This document shows, piece after piece, positions 58,601-64,000 of a stretch of DNA of 64,000 bases. The translations under genes were made by a program, and so were the position numbers. The DNA comes from Lantana camara (taxonomy: Eukaryota; Streptophyta; Magnoliopsida; Lamiales; Verbenaceae), in the NCBI GenBank assembly GCA_037501455.1, contig CM074855.1, positions 56,675,001 through 56,739,000 on the forward strand, in the 5' to 3' direction. How positions within the stretch are numbered: the first letter of the stretch is position 1; each line of letters starts with the position of its first letter. The notes below the pieces were generated by a model, which was given only the letters and a program-made list of their open reading frames with translations, ran no database searches and was not told the origin of the DNA.

Positions 58601-58794
58601 CAATTCGAGATGAAAGATCTTGGTGATACGTCCTATATCCTTGGAATTAAAATCTATCGAGATAGATCTAGAAGATTAATAGGACTATCACAGTCGATGT
58701 ACATTGACAAAGTATTGAAAAGATTCAATATGGAGTCAGCAAAGGTTAAGAACCTTCCTATGAGTGTAGGAACATGTCTTTCTAAGAAGATGTG
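55646..58794 (+). pseudogene. R10 Copia gag-pol polyprotein (three stops, 3' end cut by R11)
   Basis: The frame starts at 55646 (MATKIPLVSILESNKL) and stays in one register to 58794. It has stops at 55715 (TGA where Trp is expected), 56885 (TGA) and 58133 (TAG where Trp is expected). Order: gag with UBN2-type core; zinc knuckle CFHCGKAAHWRTNC at about 56410; protease ALDTGCGTHI; GAG-pre-integrase WHARLGH and CESCLKGK; integrase with HTDVCGPL, TDDFSRYGY, SDRGGEYLS and NGVSERRNR; RT with GYDY-type start lost, MNVKTAFLNG and YVDDILLIG. About 16 residues around the usual TFSPV motif are missing without loss of frame after GFTQK (58214). R11 inserts at ATGTG just after RT, so RNase H is outside the window. 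The order protease-integrase-RT identifies Copia; the lineage is not certain. Confidence 0.93.
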
Positions 58795-61700
58795 TGTGAC
58801 GCCCCGTTTTCTCGAAGGGCGTTCTTACGACATCAACAAGTAAGTCTGTACACTTATGTGTGTTTAATTTAAGAGTTCTTGAATTATGTGATTTAATGTA
58901 AATCTAATTTAATATGTGTTCATTCGAATTATTCTAAGATTAATTGCAACTTGATTAATTACACGCATATTTAACCCTAACTATCTAATTTGATTTAATT
59001 CAAATTTATTCCATGAAATAATTGTCAAGTTGATTTTAAATCCATCATGTTACTTAACTTGTTTAATTTCGGTTTACATGAATTCCTTGAGATTAATTGT
59101 CAATCATGTGTTTACAAAGTGCCGCTAAATTATGCGAAAAGTTTCTAAAATTAAATTGAATTAAACTCTAATTGATAAATCTCTATTTCACTTTTATTTG
59201 TAAAATTAATTCGGAGCTTGAATGTTTATTCGTAACTTTATCAATTTTATTTACGATTAATTGTACGCGATATTTATCTTTGCTACGCGATAAGGGTACC
59301 CGGTTGTATATAGCTTGTGCACAAGACACATTTCTCCAAATCCCTTTTTTTCTCTCTCTCTCTCCTCTCCCACTTTCTCTCTCGCGCTGGTTACTATCGC
59401 GGCTTCGGTTACGAGCCCATAACTCGATCGTTTCTCGACGGAATTCAACAAACGAATAGTCCATTTCGATTAGCTCTGCGAGACCGACGTAAGAGTACCA
59501 ATTTTAGGGCCTAATGATGAATGGTGGCGTAGTTATGGCCGGATTTCAGTAGCAGTGGCGGAGCTGTCAGACCGCCGACGCTTCGCCGGCGTTTTGTGGC
59601 GTTTTCCGGCCATTTCCTTGGTACACGCGCCGAAGACCCAGCAAGAGGACTTCCTGGCGCAGCGGTTGACGTCGGAGGTGCGGCCACGAAAGTTGTTCGG
59701 AACGACGAGAACTAGTGACCTGTGATCAGGCGACTCCAGATTCGGTGGTTTGGCGGCGGATCGGCGGCGGTAAAGTGGCGGTGCAACGGCGGCACTAGCT
59801 CCGAGGATTTTTCCGGAAAGCTACCTTAGGGCTTTCGAAGAGCTCGTCATGGGTAAGAGAACACCTCTTTCGGATCGTATTTTGGTTCACCGGTTTGGAA
59901 GTAATTTGAGTTTGAAGATTTAGGGTTTTCGTGTTCTTAGATTTCAGATCTAGGACAATCGGATTGGAATTTACAGAAATTGATCGAGGATTCGGAACGG
60001 GCACAAAGACTTCATTCAGGACTGATTTTTTGGGATTTTTCCGGCGACTTTTGACGGTGGCCCGTCGGCGGTCCGGCCAAATTTCGGTAGCTACAGTGGT
60101 GGCGTTCCGGCGGCGTTTGGTCAGAATGTTCGTCTCGTTGTGGTGAGTTCAACTCCACTTTCCGTTCGTTAATCGGACACTCGGTTTATTTATTAAAAAT
60201 TATTTTGCGTAATTGTGATTATTTGAATTAATTGTTTTAAGTGTAAATAAATTGGTTATTGTTGGTTTGTTGATCGAGATGTATTCTAATCGTATATGAA
60301 AACATGTGTTGAATAGATTGTGATATGCATGAATGTTTCGGTTTACAATTTGAATCCCGATGTGATGAATTTATACTATGTGTTTAGATATGAAGGGTTG
60401 TTAGTATAATATTTAGAAACTAATCTCTTATGTGACTAAATGAACTTGAATAATATTTTAGAAGAACCAACATGTTGTGATTTCTCTATATGAATTTGAG
60501 ACGTTCTCAATGTTATGTTTGTTGTAAATTGTGTTTCCAATATTAAATTGAGATACATGAAAGATGCTTGAACAACTTGAGACTTGATGCATGATAGGAG
60601 TTAGAATTGTAATATCTTGATTTACTCTTACTACTCGAAAATGGTATATTATGAATTACGATAAATTGATAATTGTCATGTTTGTAAGTAATTAATTCCT
60701 AGTTGAATAATTGTTTAAACACTTTAAACGAACATTTATGCTTAGTAATCAACTAAGGGGATGTATGTGTAATAATTCTAAACTTTTATAAATAACTTAG
60801 GGGATGTAAGTGTAATATTTATGAAACTATGTATGTGACTTGAGCTTGTGTACCAAACATGTTGTGAAGTTGTAAAGTATGATCTTAAGTGAATTAGATG
60901 CACTCTTTAGTTGTATCAAGCATGCCATCTACGTACAACGACTTTGTATGTTTATATGATCAAGTTGCTCTTACTTATGCACTATATAACTCGACATGAA
61001 CTTGATGCCTAATTCTAATATTATAATTGAACCCTGTGACATTGGATGATTTAATATGCATTTTATGAATACATTGACTTCCTAAATTGATCTTGCATCT
61101 TTGGATATGGAATTGCGGGTCGGTTGCTTGTAAATATGACATTGTTGAGCATTGATATGCCTTGAATGACCACGACACCTTATCCAAGCACAACATGAAC
61201 ACTTATGCATAACCACGATCATGTTGAGCAACGCCGTGCGTCTTGTTTGGTTCATATAGAGTCTAAGTCTGGGCTTCTGTATGTCTTGTCACAGAGTTTG
61301 GTGGTACCGGTGGGCCCGAGGTTTAGGGTGTTTGGCCCTTCACACTCTCAGACTCTACTTTCACGAGGTGAGGTTTAGGATTTTGTATAGTTACGTGACC
61401 TATGGCCTTTACATGTTGATTTCTACCCTTGCATGCGAGTATACTCTATTATAGATATGTGTGTGCTGAATATGATATGTTGATGATCTTGTGTGAGTCC
61501 TGCGTGGATGGAGGTCATAAGGCTTAAAGTTCCATCGCGTAGGAAGGGTGTAAATATAAAACTAGTTTTCGAGGCATATGTAAGCTATTTTGGAAAACAG
61601 TTGTGTTCTAATTCTGTAACGAGATTGCCATGAAAGATTGGCGTATGTTATGTTATGATCTGTTCTGTTGTGGATCCTAGGAGCTGCGGGTAATGAGTCC

Positions 61701-62657
61701 CCCGGGACGGTTAGGGCCGTTGGGTTATTTACCCATTGCGTAGTTCCATTTGAGATATCATTGCGCGACCTTAGGGTGATGAGGGAGGCATGATATCTTG
61801 AGCCTTCGGCTAAGGCCGGAGATGACTCTTGTGGGTTCGCTACCCTCTTGAGATAGAGTCTATTTTTAGATGGTGTTATTATAGATGGTTTTGGGGACTG
61901 TACATCCCCTCCATCATTGGTGTAGCGGTTGGATTGATTGTGATTTATGTTCTGAGGAGTAAAGGTGGGAAGCTCGTACTCGCCGAGCAGTTGATTACGT
62001 TATGTTATGGAATTATGAATCGGGATAGAGTCGTTTTGGAAATGGTTTCTAAACTTATATCTATATTTATTTGGGTTGTTTCGAAATGTTTTGGTATGCA
62101 ACACCTATCCCCGGTTCATGAGTCCATCCTTTTATTTTGTGCTATGCTCTTTATATATATATATTGTGGGTGTGCGTTAGCCCCCTCACTCGGTCAAGTT
62201 GACTGACCCCTCATTTACACTTTTAGTTGCAGGTTGTTGGCGTGGCTAGGCGGAAGTGAGTCTTTTGAGTCGCACTTCGTCGGTCTAGTCTTTCTATTTG
62301 CATTTGTCTTTTCATACACTTTACTTATGCTTTGACTTGTAGACTTGAGAGTATACTTTACTATTCGGTAGCCCTGCGTGGCACTCTCATTCGGCCCCTT
62401 GTGGCACTTGATGATTACTACTTTATGTTGATATTCGGGACTAGGGATTTATGCTAGTTGAACCCGTCACCTGCTTTGCATGTTTTGTTTTAATTGCTTG
62501 CACACTCTGAGTTTTGGTCATGTTAGATCCGCCTAGCCTAGTATGTGAGTTGGTCTCCCGTTCGCTCTGATTCGGATTCGGGCATGGACTTTCATTGCAT
62601 GCTCCGGGTCTGGGTCATAGTGCGGGGGATGTGGCATCCTCCGTTTGGGATGTTACA
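58795..62657 (+). mobile_element. R11: 5' LTR of a second LARD copy (3863 bp)
   Basis: The LTR starts TGTGACGCCCCGTTTTC at 58795 and ends GGGATGTTACA at 62657. It is the reverse complement of the R4 LTRs over nearly all its length. It is about 290 bp shorter than R4's LTR, mainly through loss in the GC-rich block (R4 9690-9900 has no counterpart around 59670-59700). The five bases before it, ATGTG, should be its target site. Confidence 0.92.
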
Positions 62658-62665
62658 TCCTTAAG

Positions 62666-62677
62666 TGGTATCAGAGC
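62666..62677 (+). promoter_or_regulatory. R11 primer-binding site (initiator Met tRNA)
   Basis: TGGTATCAGAGC lies after the 8-nt spacer TCCTTAAG, as in R4, R5 and R8. Confidence 0.92.
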
Positions 62678-63717
62678 TCTAGGTTGCAAAACCGAGCTCT
62701 TGAGTCGTGTTGAGTCTATCTAGGTCGTACGGCATAGGAATAACTGCGCATTGCATTTGTTTGACTTGATATTTTGATCCTTCGGCTGAATTGTTTCGTG
62801 ATTATATGATTGTGTGCACATTGTGACTTTAATTATGCAACATCTTATTTTATGTGCTTTATAAATTACAACTAATTGTTGCATTTACGTGATGTACTTG
62901 TTACATTTCATTTGCATCTTAATCCGCATGCATCGAATTTAGTGTTTGAATTTCAGGGTACCCTATGAGTCAACACTGAGGTTTCCCTCCGTCAACGCTA
63001 CCTATTGGTACTACAACGGAAACACGCCATAATTCGAAAATGAAAGGATTCCTCACCAAGATCAATACTTATGAAAAGGTTCAGAGTTGAAGGAATGAGA
63101 TTTGCTATATTGACTTACTACCTTAAAGTCAATTGAAAGATGAAGTTTGACGAATTCTAACCTTGAGGATTCGTTCATTTGGAAGTAGTCACCTTGTTAA
63201 GGAAATGAGTCAATGGAGGAGAGTCTGATCAAGTAGAACCGTTTTGGAGGATTTTGAATAGCTTTCGCCTTGATGATTCGTTTATTTGGGAGTAGTCACC
63301 TTGTTGATGGAAACGAGTTAATGTAGAAGAATTCGATCAAGTAAGATCTGATCAAGTTTAAGGGATGTGGATAGGTAACCATGTTACATGAGCAACGAGT
63401 TACAAACCATCGGTGAGTGTTGAAGGATTTGGTGTCGTTTAGAGTTAACAAACGACAAAACAAGATTGGTTGCTAGCTCTCTGGGTGTCTTCTTTCTGCT
63501 GAGGTGGAAGATTCTGCTAAGATCGAAGATTCTACTGAGATGGGAATAGAACACTTAGATGCCGAAAGACTTTATCCAAGTTTCAGAATCATATACCATG
63601 GATTGCTTTGGGAAGTGCTTAGCACCACGATCACTCAACGAAACTCTGAGGTACATATCTAATTGACAAACGAACCATGAGCAACTCGTTGAAGATGAGC
63701 AGACTAAGATTTAACAC

Positions 63718-63936
63718 ATGAATGAGAATGCTTGGGAGAAACTGAAGATGATTCTAGTTGAGCAAGGATTACGGTCTAGTAAGGGCTTTGGTGATAAACG
63801 AGCTTTGCTGAGTTACCACTTTATGAAAAGACTCAAGACAAGAGGTTCAGATGACGAGGGTTGCATTATTGTCGGCTTAAACAACTCCTACTGCTTCATC
63901 TCGACTTTCTTGTCAAGACTTTTACACTTTGGTTAA
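63718..63936 (+). other. Short conserved reading frame in R11 internal region (72 codons)
   Basis: The product starts MNENAWEKLKMILVEQG. The start is preceded by an in-frame TAA-rich stretch, so no longer frame is visible. The R4 copy (12120 down to about 11960) has the same frame for 42 codons and then a one-base shift. Substitutions between the copies are nearly all synonymous. The sequence has no motif that I recognise. It may be the remains of a gag segment kept while the family was still coding, or a small product of its own. Confidence 0.4.
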
Positions 63937-64000
63937 CGGTACGCCAAGCATTCATGGCATTTGCATACATGCATCGCTTAAATACTCTTACCTTGTTTTG

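Larger units (their letters stand above)
62658..64000 (+). mobile_element. R11: internal region, 5' part (continues past window)
   Basis: The primer-binding site is followed by non-coding sequence collinear with 13181-11839 of R4 read on the minus strand. No gag or pol is visible. By analogy with R4, the hairpin array and 3' LTR should follow to the right of the window. Confidence 0.88.

Overview
The window is nuclear DNA of a flowering plant, most likely a eudicot. It is AT-rich, and about nine tenths of it is LTR retrotransposon sequence inserted into itself in layers. One host protein-coding gene is visible: a four-exon BEL1-like (TALE) homeodomain gene at 29224-33670 on the + strand, in a roughly 5.7 kb low-copy island (28115-33790). 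I see no rRNA, tRNA or CRISPR features and no operons. The species cannot be named from the sequence.

Layout, with elements labelled R1-R11. Left block (1-28114): R3 is an old LTR fragment (6387-6602, resuming 27677-28114). R1 adjoins its left piece; it is the 3' end of an element (internal tail 1-384, 3' LTR 385-6386) and carries solo LTR R2 (2656-6034). R4 is inserted in R3 on the minus strand (6603-27676). It is a LARD-like element with two ~4.1 kb LTRs and a 2.4 kb internal region without pol. R5 (15289-25663) is inserted in the 5' LTR of R4 and is an internally deleted Ty3/Gypsy chromovirus with almost identical 3.8 kb LTRs. Gene island: the homeodomain gene, with a poly(A)-tailed retroposed insert in intron 1 and a Mutator-like element in intron 3. 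Right block (33791-64000): R6 is a truncated LTR (33791-34188, resuming 50785-51451). Inside it is R7, a 3.9 kb solo LTR (34189-50779). Inside R7 is R8, a Tekay/Del-like chromovirus on the minus strand (35068-47764) with a decayed but recognisable gag-pol. Inside the 5' LTR of R8 is R9, a solo Copia LTR (42841-45105). R10, a Copia element (51452-58794), is also inserted in R6, and R11, a second LARD copy (58795 to the window end), interrupts its polyprotein.

Boundaries of R2, R4, R5, R7, R8 and R9 are fixed by 5-bp target-site duplications (GCGGG, ATGAT, ATTAT, GTCCG, GACCA, GTGAC). Primer-binding sites match initiator methionine tRNA in R4, R5, R8, R10 and R11, and polypurine tracts are visible in R1, R4, R5 and R8. 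The LARDs (R4, R11) share LTR ends, primer site and long LTR blocks with the coding element R8, so an R8-like chromovirus is the natural source of their replication proteins.

The most unusual signals are not genes. Several LTR families carry short arrays of near-perfect hairpins with GGGG/GGGC loops, and one homologous hairpin in R1 and R5 has a compensatory base-pair change. A second type of hairpin array lies upstream of the polypurine tract in R1 and R4 and also shows stem covariation. The solo LTR R2 has seven W-boxes in 45 bp, and the solo Copia LTR R9 has six G-boxes in about 70 bp. Intron 1 of the homeodomain gene is built from degenerate copies of its own exon-2 splice acceptor. The LARD internal region holds a short reading frame whose two copies differ almost only at synonymous sites.
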